Shown here: piece after piece, positions 1 to 7,828 of the stretch
Layout: each line of letters begins with the position of its first letter
Position numbering within the stretch: the stretch's first letter is position 1
Origin: an uncultured Bacillota bacterium
GTDB taxonomy: Bacteria > Bacillota > Clostridia > Peptostreptococcales > Anaerovoracaceae
Assembly: GCA_946410475.1 (NCBI GenBank)
Contig: CAMKAM010000021.1
Coordinates: 1 to 13,654 of the forward strand
Direction of reading: 5' to 3'
DNA: 13,654 nt
Program-made: the position numbers and the translations under genes
The notes under the pieces: model-generated
The model's database searches: none
Seen by the model: only the letters and a program-made list of their open reading frames with translations
Told to the model about the DNA's origin: nothing

Positions 1-1047
1 GGAACGGCCTGAGTAGTCGACACGTTTTCCGAGGAGGTTCTGTCTGAATCTTCCCTGCTTACCCTTGAGCATGTCTGAAAGCGACTTGAGCGGTCTGGAT
101 CCCGGGCCTGTTACGGCGCGGCCCCTTCTGCCGTTGTCGATCAGAGCGTCGACCGATTCCTGCAGCATCCTCTTCTCGTTCCTGACGATGATGTCCGGAG
201 CTCCGAGGTCGAGCAGTCTCTTCAGTCTCTTGTTTCTGTTGATGACCCTTCTGTAAAGGTCGTTGAGGTCCGATGTAGCGAACCTTCCGCCGTCGAGCTG
301 GACCATAGGTCTTAGATCGGGCGGTATCACCGGGATGACTTCCATGATCATCCATTCAGGACGGTTGTGGGAGTATCTCAGTGCTTCTATGACTTCCAGC
401 CTCTTGACGATCTTCGTCTTTTTCTGACCTGAGGATTTGTTCATCTGGTCTCTGAGGTCCTGTGACAGTTCCTCAAGATCGATGTCGCAGAGCAGCTCTC
501 TGATGGCTTCCGCGCCTATGCCGGCTCTGAATCCCGGCGTGCGGTTGTCGAGCTCGTTCCTGTATTCGAGCTCAGAGATGACCTGCTTGCGGGCATACTG
601 CGATTCGCCCGGCTCGAGGACGATGTATGACGCGAAGTAGAGGACCTTCTCGAGGTTCTTCGGCGTGATATCGAGGCAAAGGCTCATCCTTGACGGAACG
701 CCCTTGAAGTACCAGATGTGAGATACCGGAGCAGCCAGCTCGATGTGGCCCATCCTCTCTCTTCTGACCTTCGACTTCGTGATCTCAACGCCGCACTTGT
801 CGCATGTGATGCCCTTGTAGCGGATCTTCTTGTATTTTCCGCAGTGGCATTCCCAGTCCTTCGTGGGTCCGAATATGGCTTCACAGAAGAGGCCCTTCGG
901 TTCCGGCTTCAGAGTTCTGTAGTTGATAGTCTCAGGTTCCTGGACTTCACCGTGCGACCATTCGCGTATCTTGTCCGGGGAGGCCAATCCTATCTGCAGA
1001 GCATCGAAATTATTCAGCTCGTAGCTTCTATCTTTTTTCATGTTCAT
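1..1047 (-). CDS. rpoC: RNA polymerase beta' subunit, N-terminal part (partial)
   Basis: This is the first 349 codons of the largest catalytic subunit of RNA polymerase; the rest, including the active-site NADFDGD loop, lies beyond the left edge. Reading from 1047, the protein opens with a segment ending LNNFDALQIGLASPDKIREW, a hallmark of beta'. The N-terminal zinc-binding domain follows, with C67, C69, C82 and C85 (WECHCGKYK...CDKCGVEIT) that clamp downstream DNA. The fragment ends in GKRVDYSGRS, the conserved lid/switch-2 region. I chose the start at 1047 because GGAGG lies 6 bases upstream; an ATG at 1041 would sit 12 bases away. The gene follows rpoB after 12 bases, so the two are certainly co-transcribed and probably translationally coupled. 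Identity is not in doubt; only the 3' part is unseen. Confidence 0.98.
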   Translation of the reverse strand, partial: MNMKKDRSYELNNFDALQIGLASPDKIREWSHGEVQEPETINYRTLKPEPKGLFCEAIFGPTKDWECHCGKYKKIRYKGITCDKCGVEITKSKVRRERMGHIELAAPVSHIWYFKGVPSRMSLCLDITPKNLEKVLYFASYIVLEPGESQYARKQVISELEYRNELDNRTPGFRAGIGAEAIRELLCDIDLEELSQDLRDQMNKSSGQKKTKIVKRLEVIEALRYSHNRPEWMIMEVIPVIPPDLRPMVQLDGGRFATSDLNDLYRRVINRNKRLKRLLDLGAPDIIVRNEKRMLQESVDALIDNGRRGRAVTGPGSRPLKSLSDMLKGKQGRFRQNLLGKRVDYSGRS

Positions 1048-1059
1048 GATCTGCCTCCG

Positions 1060-4000
1060 TTATTCTTCAATATCAGCTTCTTCAGCGTCTGCTTCTGCTT
1101 CTGCTGCTTCAACTTCCGCTTCAGCCTCTTCGGCTTCTTCCTCAACTTCGACCTCGACGTCAGCTTCTTCGGCTTCTTCAGCTTCTTCAGCTTCCTCGAC
1201 CTCTTCGATCTCTTCTTCGTCGTCGTTGGCCATCACGCGCGCGAGCCTCTCTTCTTCCATGGCTCTCTCGCTTGCAGCCGATTCGCGGTTGATGAATTCT
1301 CTTATGTCTGTAGCTCCGTCGACTTCGCTGGACTCTATGAGGTGGACCTCACGGTCATCCTCTGCGAGCACCTTGATGTCGAGACCGAGAGCCTGCATTT
1401 CTTTGATAAGTACCTTGAACGATTCGGGGATATCCGGCTCCGGAATGTTCTCGCCCTTGACGATGGCTTCGTAAGTCTTGACACGGCCTACGATATCGTC
1501 GGACTTGACCGTCAGGATCTCCTGCAGTGTGTACGCGGCGCCGTAAGCTTCAAGCGCCCATACTTCCATCTCTCCGAAACGCTGTCCGCCGAACTGGGCT
1601 TTACCGCCGAGCGGCTGCTGCGTTACGAGGGAGTACGGACCGGTCGAACGAGCGTGGATCTTGTCGTCGACGAGGTGGTGGAGCTTGAGCATGTACATGT
1701 AACCTACTGTTACAGGACTGTCGAAGTACTCACCTGTTCTTCCGTCTCTGAGCGGGAGCTTTCCGCTCTTGTCGAATCCGCACTCTTCGAGCAGCTGGAT
1801 GATATCCTTCTCGCTTGCTCCGTCGAATACCGGCGTAGCTACGTGCCATCCCTTTTCCTTGGCCGCGAGACCGAGGTGGACTTCAAGTACCTGTCCTACA
1901 TTCATACGGGAAGGTACGCCCAGCGGGTTCAGCATTACCTGCAGCGAACGACCGTCTTCGAGGAACGGCATATCCTCTTCCGGAAGTATCCTGGAGATAA
2001 CGCCCTTGTTTCCGTGACGTCCGGCCATCTTGTCGCCGACGTTGATCTTTCTCTTCGTCGCGACGTATACTCTGACGACCTTGTTGATGCCCGGGCTCAT
2101 CTCGCCGCCGTCCTTGCGGTCGAAGACCTTGACGTCGACAACGATACCCGTCTCGCCGTGAGGCATCTTCAGCGAAGTGTCTCTGACTTCCTTCGCCTTC
2201 TCGCCGAAGATCGCTCTGAGCATCCTCTCCTCAGCGGAAAGTTCTGTCTCGCCCTTCGGTGTGACCTTGCCGACGAGTACATCCTGCGATGTGACCTCAG
2301 CGCCTATGCGGATGATGCCGTCTTCGTCGAGATCCTTCAGAGCGTCGTCACCGAGGTTCGGGATGTCTCTTGTGATCTCTTCAGGTCCGAGCTTCGTATC
2401 TCTTGCTTCCGATTCGTATTCAACTATGTGCAGCGATGTCAGCACGTCGTCCATAACGAGACGCTCGTTCAGGATGATAGCGTCCTCGTAGTTGTAGCCT
2501 TCCCACGTCATGAATCCGATGAGGAGGTTCTTTCCGAGCGCGACTTCGCCTGTATCTGTCGACGGGCCGTCGGCGATGACTTCGCCGGCTTCGACATGCT
2601 CGCCGTGGAAGACTATGGGTCTCTGGTTGATGCATGTGCCCTGGTTCGATCTTCTGAACTTCAGGAGTTTGAAGTGATCGGAACCTTCGCCGTCGTCTCT
2701 CTTTATCTTTATCTCATTGGCGTCGACATATTCGACTACGCCGTCGTGTTTCGCGAGCACTACTACTCCCGAGTCCTTGGCAGCCTTGTGCTCCATGCCC
2801 GTACCGACGATAGGCGCCTCTGTCACGAGCAGAGGAACAGCCTGTCTCTGCATGTTCGATCCCATCAGAGCACGGTTGGCGTCGTCGTTCTCGAGGAACG
2901 GGATCATTGCCGTGGCTACCGATACGACCTGCTTCGGCGATACGTCCATATAATCTATTCTCTCTCTCGGCACGAGGTCGATCTCGCCGCCTACGCCTCT
3001 CGAAGCGACCCTCGCGTTGACGAAGTGTCCTTCTTCATCGAGCGGTTCGTTGGCCTGAGCGATGATCATTCTCTCTTCTTCGTCTGCCGACAGATATCTG
3101 ATCTCTTCAGTTACGACTCCGTCGCGTACGAGTCTGTACGGTGTTTCGATGAATCCGTACTTGTTGATGACTCCGTATGTAGTAAGCGAACCGATAAGAC
3201 CGATGTTCGGACCTTCAGGAGTCTCGATCGGGCACATCCTGCCGTAGTGGGAGTGATGTACGTCTCTGACTTCGAATCCGGCTCTCTCTCTGGAGAGACC
3301 GCCCGGTCCGAGCGCCGAGAGCCTTCTCTTGTGAGTGAGCTCCGCGAGCGGGTTCGTCTGGTCCATGAACTGCGACAGCTGCGAACTTCCGAAGAATTCC
3401 TTGATCGCTGCCGTGACCGGTCTGATGTTCATAAGAGCCTGCGGCGTCGTGACTTCGACGTCCTGTACAGTCATCCTCTCCTTGACGACACGCTCCATCC
3501 TCGAAAGACCGATACGGAACTGATTCTGGAGGAGCTCTCCGACAGTCCTGAGTCTTCTGTTGCCGAGGTGGTCGATATCATCCACATTACCTATACCGTA
3601 GTTGAGGTTGAGGATGTAGCTGACGGAAGCGATGATGTCAGCAAGGATGATGTGCTTCGGCGAAAGGTCGTTCTTCCTCGCCTTCAGCGCAGCCTTGATC
3701 TCATCTTCGCCGCTGCAGTCCTTCAGTATATTCTGGAGAACAGGATAGAATACCTTGTCAGCAACGCCTGTTTCGCTGATATCGAAATCGATATAGCCGG
3801 CGATGTCTACAAAGTGGTTGCCTATGATCTTTGTGACGTTCTCCTGCGCCTCGTCCGTGTAAGCAAGTACGGACAGTACGCCTGCGTTCTCGATCTCATA
3901 AGCCTTTTTGAGATCGATCTTCTCGCCCTGCTCAGCAAGGATCTCGCCCGTATCCGGGTCGACTACATCCTGCGCAACGATGACGTTCTCGATGCGGTTG

Positions 4001-4893
4001 TGCAGACCGAGCTTTTTGTTGTATTTGTATCTTCCGACGTTAGATATATCGTAACGTTTCGGGTCGAAAAGGAGTGAGCGGATAAGCGAGAACGCGCTCT
4101 CCTTCGTGAACGGCTCGCCCGGTCTGAGCGTTCTGTAGATGCTCTGCAGACCTTCTTCGGCGTTCTTTGCCGCATCCTTTTCAAGTGTCTTCTTCAGTCT
4201 CTCATCATCGCCGAACACTTCGAGGATATCCTCGTTCGTGCTCAGGTTCAGATCCTCGTAGCAGCCGAAGCGTTCCTGCTCCTGAGGAACATAAAGGTCC
4301 ATCGCCCTGATGAACGATGTGATAGGCTGCTTTCTCGTCCTGTCCACCCTGACGGAAATGATCTCGTTCGAGTCTGTCTCGTACTCGAGCCATGCTCCGC
4401 GGTTCGGGATGACAGTAGCCTTGTAAAGTCCCTTGCCCGTCTTGTCTCTTTCGACATCATAATAGGGGCCCGGTGATCTTACGAGCTGTGTTACAACGAC
4501 CCTTTCGGCACCGTTATATATAAAGGTACCTTTTTCAGTCATCAGCGGGAAGTCTCCCATGAATACTTCCTGCTCCTTGACCTCGCCGGTCTCATTTGTT
4601 ATAAGTCTTACTTTGACTTTCAGAGGAGCCGCGTAGGTAGCATCTCTCTCCTTGCATGTCTCCTGATCATACTTCGGAGGCTCGCTCAGAGAATAATCGA
4701 TGAATTCGAGTACGAGATTCCCTGCATAATCCTGGATCGGGGATATGTCTTCAAAGACTTCTTTCAACCCTTCGTTTATGAAATTCTCATAAGATTTGGT
4801 CTGGATCTGGATCAGGTTGGGCATCTCGGCAACTTCGTTTATCTTCGAAAATGTCTGACGCTCTTTTTTGCCTAACAGAACGGCTTTTGGCAT
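1060..4893 (-). CDS. rpoB: RNA polymerase beta subunit, with an acidic C-terminal tail
   Basis: Second catalytic subunit of RNA polymerase, 1277 residues with the start at 4893. AAGGAG lies 8 bases before that ATG; the in-frame GTG at 4902 and ATG at 4899 overlap or abut the ribosome site and are unlikely starts. The rifampicin-binding region is at residues 502-528 (SSQLSQFMDQTNPLAELTHK then RRLSALG). All usual resistance positions carry sensitive-type residues (Q508, D511, H521, R524, S526, equivalent to E. coli 513, 516, 526, 529, 531). Other hallmarks visible are CPIETPEGPNIGLIGSL, MAGRHGNKGVISRILPEEDMPFL and the C-terminal GGKAQFGGQRFGEMEVWALEAYGAA. After the normal end of the family, residues 1224-1277 form an unusual tail of 29 Glu, 5 Asp, 13 Ala, 5 Val and 2 Ile, with no basic residue. 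The gene has its own promoter and leads into rpoC. Confidence 0.98.
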   Translation of the reverse strand: MPKAVLLGKKERQTFSKINEVAEMPNLIQIQTKSYENFINEGLKEVFEDISPIQDYAGNLVLEFIDYSLSEPPKYDQETCKERDATYAAPLKVKVRLITNETGEVKEQEVFMGDFPLMTEKGTFIYNGAERVVVTQLVRSPGPYYDVERDKTGKGLYKATVIPNRGAWLEYETDSNEIISVRVDRTRKQPITSFIRAMDLYVPQEQERFGCYEDLNLSTNEDILEVFGDDERLKKTLEKDAAKNAEEGLQSIYRTLRPGEPFTKESAFSLIRSLLFDPKRYDISNVGRYKYNKKLGLHNRIENVIVAQDVVDPDTGEILAEQGEKIDLKKAYEIENAGVLSVLAYTDEAQENVTKIIGNHFVDIAGYIDFDISETGVADKVFYPVLQNILKDCSGEDEIKAALKARKNDLSPKHIILADIIASVSYILNLNYGIGNVDDIDHLGNRRLRTVGELLQNQFRIGLSRMERVVKERMTVQDVEVTTPQALMNIRPVTAAIKEFFGSSQLSQFMDQTNPLAELTHKRRLSALGPGGLSRERAGFEVRDVHHSHYGRMCPIETPEGPNIGLIGSLTTYGVINKYGFIETPYRLVRDGVVTEEIRYLSADEEERMIIAQANEPLDEEGHFVNARVASRGVGGEIDLVPRERIDYMDVSPKQVVSVATAMIPFLENDDANRALMGSNMQRQAVPLLVTEAPIVGTGMEHKAAKDSGVVVLAKHDGVVEYVDANEIKIKRDDGEGSDHFKLLKFRRSNQGTCINQRPIVFHGEHVEAGEVIADGPSTDTGEVALGKNLLIGFMTWEGYNYEDAIILNERLVMDDVLTSLHIVEYESEARDTKLGPEEITRDIPNLGDDALKDLDEDGIIRIGAEVTSQDVLVGKVTPKGETELSAEERMLRAIFGEKAKEVRDTSLKMPHGETGIVVDVKVFDRKDGGEMSPGINKVVRVYVATKRKINVGDKMAGRHGNKGVISRILPEEDMPFLEDGRSLQVMLNPLGVPSRMNVGQVLEVHLGLAAKEKGWHVATPVFDGASEKDIIQLLEECGFDKSGKLPLRDGRTGEYFDSPVTVGYMYMLKLHHLVDDKIHARSTGPYSLVTQQPLGGKAQFGGQRFGEMEVWALEAYGAAYTLQEILTVKSDDIVGRVKTYEAIVKGENIPEPDIPESFKVLIKEMQALGLDIKVLAEDDREVHLIESSEVDGATDIREFINRESAASERAMEEERLARVMANDDEEEIEEVEEAEEAEEAEEADVEVEVEEEAEEAEAEVEAAEAEADAEEADIEE

Positions 4894-4920
4894 AATCATC
4901 ACTCCTTAAAAACTAAGAAA

Positions 4921-4944
4921 CATATTAAATCGCAGTTTAATATG
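4921..4944. promoter_or_regulatory. Perfect 9-bp inverted repeat over the rpoB start point (candidate operator)
   Basis: The arms CATATTAAA (4921-4929) and TTTAATATG (4936-4944) are exact reverse complements separated by six bases (TCGCAG). The right arm covers the downstream half of the rpoB -10 element, and the predicted transcription start (near 4935) falls inside the spacer. An RNA hairpin could therefore not form from this promoter, which favours a DNA-level role such as repressor binding. The arms are AT-rich, so chance remains possible. No regulator is known from the sequence. Confidence 0.45.
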
Positions 4945-4970
4945 ATACCACATAGTCTTCAAGGGGTCAA
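4942..4970 (-). promoter_or_regulatory. Sigma-A-type promoter of rpoBC
   Basis: On the minus strand, -35 TTGACC (4970-4965) and -10 TATCAT (4947-4942) are separated by exactly 17 bases. Each hexamer differs from consensus at one position. Transcription would start near 4935, giving a leader of about 42 bases before the rpoB ATG. It lies directly after the terminator of the upstream gene, so rpoBC looks like an independent transcription unit. Confidence 0.8.
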
Positions 4971-4972
4971 CC

Positions 4973-5014
4973 AAAAAAGAGAATACCAAGGATGTTTTTT
5001 TCAAGCACCCTCGG
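4973..5014 (-). terminator. Intrinsic terminator after the NlpC/P60 gene
   Basis: Read on the minus strand, CCGAGGGTG (5014-5006) pairs with CATCCTTGG (4994-4986), with two G-U wobbles, around an 11-base loop. The T-rich run TATTCTCTTTTTT (4985-4973) follows. It is placed 39 bases after the stop codon at 5053 and just before the rpoB promoter, as expected for separating the two units. The wobbles make it moderate rather than strong. Confidence 0.65.
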
Positions 5015-5052
5015 AAAAAATCTTTAGAATATTTATAATTTACTATATCGTC

Positions 5053-6450
5053 TTAATACGGCCTTCCGTAATACTTCTTCGCTCTCCAGATGTTGATCGA
5101 AGTCACCCTGAGCGGGCGGGCAGTATGCACGATAAGTCCGTTGCCGACATATACAGCGGCATGGTAGATGCCTTTGTATCTGCCGTTGTTCCAACCGCCG
5201 AAGAAAACGATATCTCCCGGCTTCAGGTTCTTTCTCTTGACCGTCTTGTGGTGCCGCACGCAGTATTTGTACTGAGTCGCAGCGGTGTACGGGATCGACT
5301 TGTTTGCGCCCTGTTTGTAACTCCATCTTACGAGCCAGCTGCAGTCCGTAAAGTTCAGTTCGCCTCTTCTCGGCTGGCTGTACGGGTCGCCCCTTCTCGT
5401 AAGACCCCATTTCACGATCTCTTCGCCCTTTTCCGATCTGGCGGGAGTGCCTCCGACCTTGAAGTCGTGCTCGTAGAGAAGAGCCTTCCCCCTGCTGTTC
5501 GAGGCCCAGACCTTGATGGTCTTGTTGCCCTTCGAAAGATCGTTGAATTCTATCGCGTTATTGAGTTTCGTGAGGTCGTATGATCTCGAACCGATCTTCT
5601 TTGAATACTTCAGTTCAGTATCGCCCGATTCGTCATATATCTTTACTGTGAATCTCTTTACTCTCGTATCCGAGCGAAGCGTTCCGTTCAGTCTGTTCTG
5701 TCTGCCCTTGATCATCTCATCGGAAGCCAGCAGCGACTCCATGTTCGCGTACTTGAGGTTCTCGATGTACATGCTTCCGGCAGCCCTTCCGAAGAACGGT
5801 ACGCTGACATGGCACGTTTTGTGATATCCTGCAACGTCATAGAACGTGATGTCGCATTCACCGTGACCTACAGCTTTGACTTTGCCGGAGCTGCTTACAG
5901 TCGCCACGTCAGTATCAGAACTCTTCCATTTGCCCATCGGCGCGTTTTCGTAAGCGAACAGATTAGGCGAATCGATGCCCCAGCTGACATGGAGCTTGCG
6001 GCTCTTGCCCTTATTGATAGTCATCTCCTCCTGACTGATGTACATGCCGTCCGGAGAAACATACGAAAAGGCAAGCGTCTTGGTCTTACCTGCAGCCGCG
6101 TTGTTCTGCGCTCTGAGATAGTATTTGTATGTTCCGGTCTGATCGAGTTCGGCCCCGTCTTCCGTGTACGAGCGATGTTTGCCTCTGTATACCGTGACGC
6201 GATCTCCTGACGGAGACTTTCTTACGAGCACGTATTCCGTCGCTCTTTTGACCTTCGACCAGCTGAACTCCATCTCGCCTTTGCTGCTGATGTCATAAGA
6301 AAAGGACTTCGCTGTTCCGGGTGCCTTTTTTGCCTCCGTTGTCTTCGATCCTTCATCGGAAGCAACAGCAAAAGATGGTGCAAAGCACATCGTAAATGCC
6401 AGCACCATTATCATCGCCACTATGAAACCCTTCCCTCTTCTCATAACCAT
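5053..6450 (-). CDS. Exported FN3/BIG2/NlpC-P60 cell-wall peptidase
   Basis: Probable secreted peptidoglycan hydrolase of 465 residues. Residues 1-30 form a signal peptide (RRGK, then a hydrophobic core, then FAVA before SDEG). Residues 46-131 resemble a fibronectin type III fold. Residues 133-217 match the bacterial Ig-like BIG2 pattern (WKSSDTDVATVSSSGKVKAV). Residues 228-333 form an unassigned beta-rich segment. Residues 342-465 are an NlpC/P60 domain with catalytic C370 (FTDCSWLVRW), H430 (GIYHAAVYVGNG) and H442 (IVHTA), plus LKPGDIVFFGGW. The family cleaves peptide stems of peptidoglycan, often D-Glu-to-diamino-acid bonds; substrate and exact bond are inferred. The usual DCSG is DCSW here. 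The ribosome site is weak: AAGGAAAG sits 12 bases before the ATG, and an in-frame stop just upstream leaves no earlier start. I see no convincing promoter of its own, so read-through from rplL may contribute. Its place between rplL and rpoB is unusual. Confidence 0.87.
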   Translation of the reverse strand: MVMRRGKGFIVAMIMVLAFTMCFAPSFAVASDEGSKTTEAKKAPGTAKSFSYDISSKGEMEFSWSKVKRATEYVLVRKSPSGDRVTVYRGKHRSYTEDGAELDQTGTYKYYLRAQNNAAAGKTKTLAFSYVSPDGMYISQEEMTINKGKSRKLHVSWGIDSPNLFAYENAPMGKWKSSDTDVATVSSSGKVKAVGHGECDITFYDVAGYHKTCHVSVPFFGRAAGSMYIENLKYANMESLLASDEMIKGRQNRLNGTLRSDTRVKRFTVKIYDESGDTELKYSKKIGSRSYDLTKLNNAIEFNDLSKGNKTIKVWASNSRGKALLYEHDFKVGGTPARSEKGEEIVKWGLTRRGDPYSQPRRGELNFTDCSWLVRWSYKQGANKSIPYTAATQYKYCVRHHKTVKRKNLKPGDIVFFGGWNNGRYKGIYHAAVYVGNGLIVHTARPLRVTSINIWRAKKYYGRPY

Positions 6451-6644
6451 GGGGAAATGATACTTTCCTTATGTGATGGGATTGTGATTTTTTTGCCCGA
6501 AAAGTGTTCTTTTTGCGTCTTTATCATGTCGGAACTGTGCCGGAAAAACACATATCCTTCTCCATGCTCAATATCTGCTGTCTCTCCTTCTTCGAGCCAC
6601 AATATCTTCTTCCCCGTGCCGGGCCGCCTGTGCCTCTTTAGGCA

Positions 6645-6690
6645 TAAAAAAGAAGCTGCCGCTTCTGCGCCACGGCGCTCCGGCAACTTC
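6645..6690 (-). terminator. Strong nested terminator after rplL
   Basis: On the minus strand, GAAGTTGCCG (6690-6681) pairs with CGGCAGCTTC (6661-6652) over 10 base pairs with one wobble. Inside the loop a second stem, GCGCC with GGCGC, can form. A run of six T follows at once (6651-6646). It lies 39 bases after the rplL stop and should end the ribosomal-protein operon. Between it and the next gene (6451-6644) I found no gene, RNA or clear promoter. Confidence 0.88.
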
Positions 6691-6729
6691 TCTCTTTTCG
6701 TTTCAGTTTAGTGCTTTTCAGTAAGCAGC

Positions 6730-7101
6730 TTATTTCAGCTCTACTGTAGCTCCTACTTCTTCCAGCTGAGCCTTGATAGCGTCTGCTTCTGCCTGGTCTA
6801 CGTTTTCCTTGACAGGACCCGGAGCTCCGTCTACTACAGCCTTTGCTTCCTTCAGGCCAAGACCTGTGATCTCTCTTACAGCCTTGATGACCTTGATCTT
6901 CTCACCGCCAACTTCTGTCAGCATTACTGTGAATTCTGTCTGAGCATCACCAGCATCAGCACCACCGTCAGCAACAGCGCCAGCAACAGCTACCGGAGCA
7001 GCAGCGCTTACGCCAAACTTCTCTTCGCAAGCTTCAACGAGTTCGTTCAGCTCGAGAACTGTCATGTTCTCAATGGCTTCCAATATTTTCTCTTTATCCA
7101 T
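6730..7101 (-). CDS. rplL: Ribosomal protein L7/L12
   Basis: Multicopy stalk protein of the 50S subunit that recruits and stimulates the translation GTPases (EF-Tu, EF-G, IF2, RF3). It has 123 residues, typical for the family. Residues 1-32 are the helical dimerisation domain that binds L10. A flexible Ala/Gly/Val-rich hinge follows (about 33-53). The globular C-terminal domain carries EFTVMLTEVGGEKIKVIKAV and GLGLKEAKAVVDGAP, the conserved factor-binding helix. AGGAG lies 8 bases before the ATG. It follows rplJ after 70 bases, and a small 5-bp hairpin (7126-7140) lies in that gap. It is the last gene of the ribosomal-protein operon, before a strong terminator. Confidence 0.98.
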   Translation of the reverse strand: MDKEKILEAIENMTVLELNELVEACEEKFGVSAAAPVAVAGAVADGGADAGDAQTEFTVMLTEVGGEKIKVIKAVREITGLGLKEAKAVVDGAPGPVKENVDQAEADAIKAQLEEVGATVELK

Positions 7102-7125
7102 TGTTGTTTCTCCTTTTTAAAATTT

Positions 7126-7140
7126 CGAAGTATTTCTTCG
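7126..7140 (-). other. Small hairpin in the rplJ-rplL gap
   Basis: CGAAG and CTTCG form a perfect 5-bp stem around a 5-base loop, 24 bases before the rplL start. It has no T run directly against it, so it is not a good terminator. It might affect mRNA processing or rplL translation, which must be several times that of rplJ, but this is only inference. Confidence 0.3.
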
Positions 7141-7171
7141 TTTTGTTCTTTACCTTTAGCAGGCGCCGATA

Positions 7172-7759
7172 TTATTCAGCAGCCTCTTCTGCCGGAGCAG
7201 CTTCCTCAGCCGGAGCTTCTGCCGGTGCTTCTTCTGCAGCCGGAGCTGCGTCGCCTCCTTCAGCTTTTGCTTCCGCGATAGCAGCAAGTGTTCTTACAAA
7301 CTTGCCTACCGGCGACTGGATGCTTCCCATGAACTTGGCGATCAATGTCTCTCTCGACGGGATCTTGGACAGGCTCTCAAGTCCTGCAGCATCATAGTAG
7401 TTTCCTTCAACGATTCCGCCCTTGAACGCCATCTTGTTGAGATCCTTGATGCTCTTTGCGATAACTCTTGCAGGAGCTGTAGCGTCTTCATCGCTCATTG
7501 CGAATGCGCTCGGTCCTTCGAGTACCTGAGCGAGCTCTTCGTAAGGTGTTCCTTCGATAGCTCTTTTCACGAGAGTATTCTTGTAGATTTTGTAATCAAC
7601 ATTCTCGGCTCTCAGATCACTTCTCATCTTGTTGGCTTCTTCAACAGTGATTCCTGCATAGTCGATGACTATAGCGGACTGAGCTGTTTCGAGCTTGCCT
7701 TTGATCTCATCGATGATCTGCTGTTTTTCAACATGCGCCGCTCTTGTGACTTCACTCAT
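7172..7759 (-). CDS. rplJ: Ribosomal protein L10
   Basis: Base of the ribosomal stalk: it binds 23S rRNA near L11 and carries L7/L12 dimers on its C-terminal helix. It also represses its own operon by binding the mRNA leader. It has 195 residues from the start at 7759, where the family consensus begins (MSEVTRAAHVEKQQIIDEIK); AAGGAG lies 11 bases upstream. The RNA-binding domain includes AIVIDYAGITVEEANKMR and YKIYKNTLVKRAIEG. Residues 168-195 form an Ala/Glu/Pro-rich low-complexity tail (repeats like EEAPAEAPAEEAAP) that extends beyond the usual end in many Firmicutes. The frame stays open upstream to an ATG at 7828, giving 23 more residues, but that ATG sits against the attenuator T run. 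Upstream lies the L10 leader; rplL follows. Confidence 0.96.
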   Translation of the reverse strand: MSEVTRAAHVEKQQIIDEIKGKLETAQSAIVIDYAGITVEEANKMRSDLRAENVDYKIYKNTLVKRAIEGTPYEELAQVLEGPSAFAMSDEDATAPARVIAKSIKDLNKMAFKGGIVEGNYYDAAGLESLSKIPSRETLIAKFMGSIQSPVGKFVRTLAAIAEAKAEGGDAAPAAEEAPAEAPAEEAAPAEEAAE

Positions 7760-7779
7760 GCGTCTTTGTTCTCCTTTCT

Positions 7780-7801
7780 GAAGACGGCCGTTTCCGTCCT
7801 C
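7780..7801 (-). promoter_or_regulatory. 8-bp hairpin just before the rplJ ribosome site
   Basis: On the minus strand, GAGGACGG (7801-7794) pairs with CCGTCTTC (7787-7780), with one wobble, around the loop AAACGG. There is no T run after it. It ends about 3 bases before the AAGGAG of rplJ, so it could influence rplJ translation. Confidence 0.4.
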
Positions 7802-7828
7802 GAATAGTGTTACCTTGGGGTACGCCAT

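Noticed and set aside
718..4077. Very long open frame (1119 codons) on the plus strand opposite rpoB and the start of rpoC
   Set aside because: It lies wholly antisense to two certain genes, its protein is an odd mix rich in Phe, Ser, Val, Arg and Asp with no domain, and such frames arise when codon use on the true strand suppresses stops on the other. No ribosome site was found.
6451..6644. Search for a promoter of the hydrolase gene
   Set aside because: Only weak hexamers (for example TTTTTC with GATAAA at 17 bases) were found; none is good enough to report.
6441..6686. 81-codon minus-strand frame in the rplL to hydrolase gap
   Set aside because: Its ATG is inside the rplL terminator stem, there is no ribosome site, it overlaps the start of the hydrolase gene in another frame, and the protein looks random.
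7760..7828. In-frame 23-residue N-terminal extension of L10 from an ATG at 7828
   Set aside because: AGGGG lies 7 bases upstream, but it forms the 3' arm of the attenuator. The extension matches nothing in L10 proteins, while the start at 7759 gives the family consensus with its own AAGGAG. Not fully excluded.
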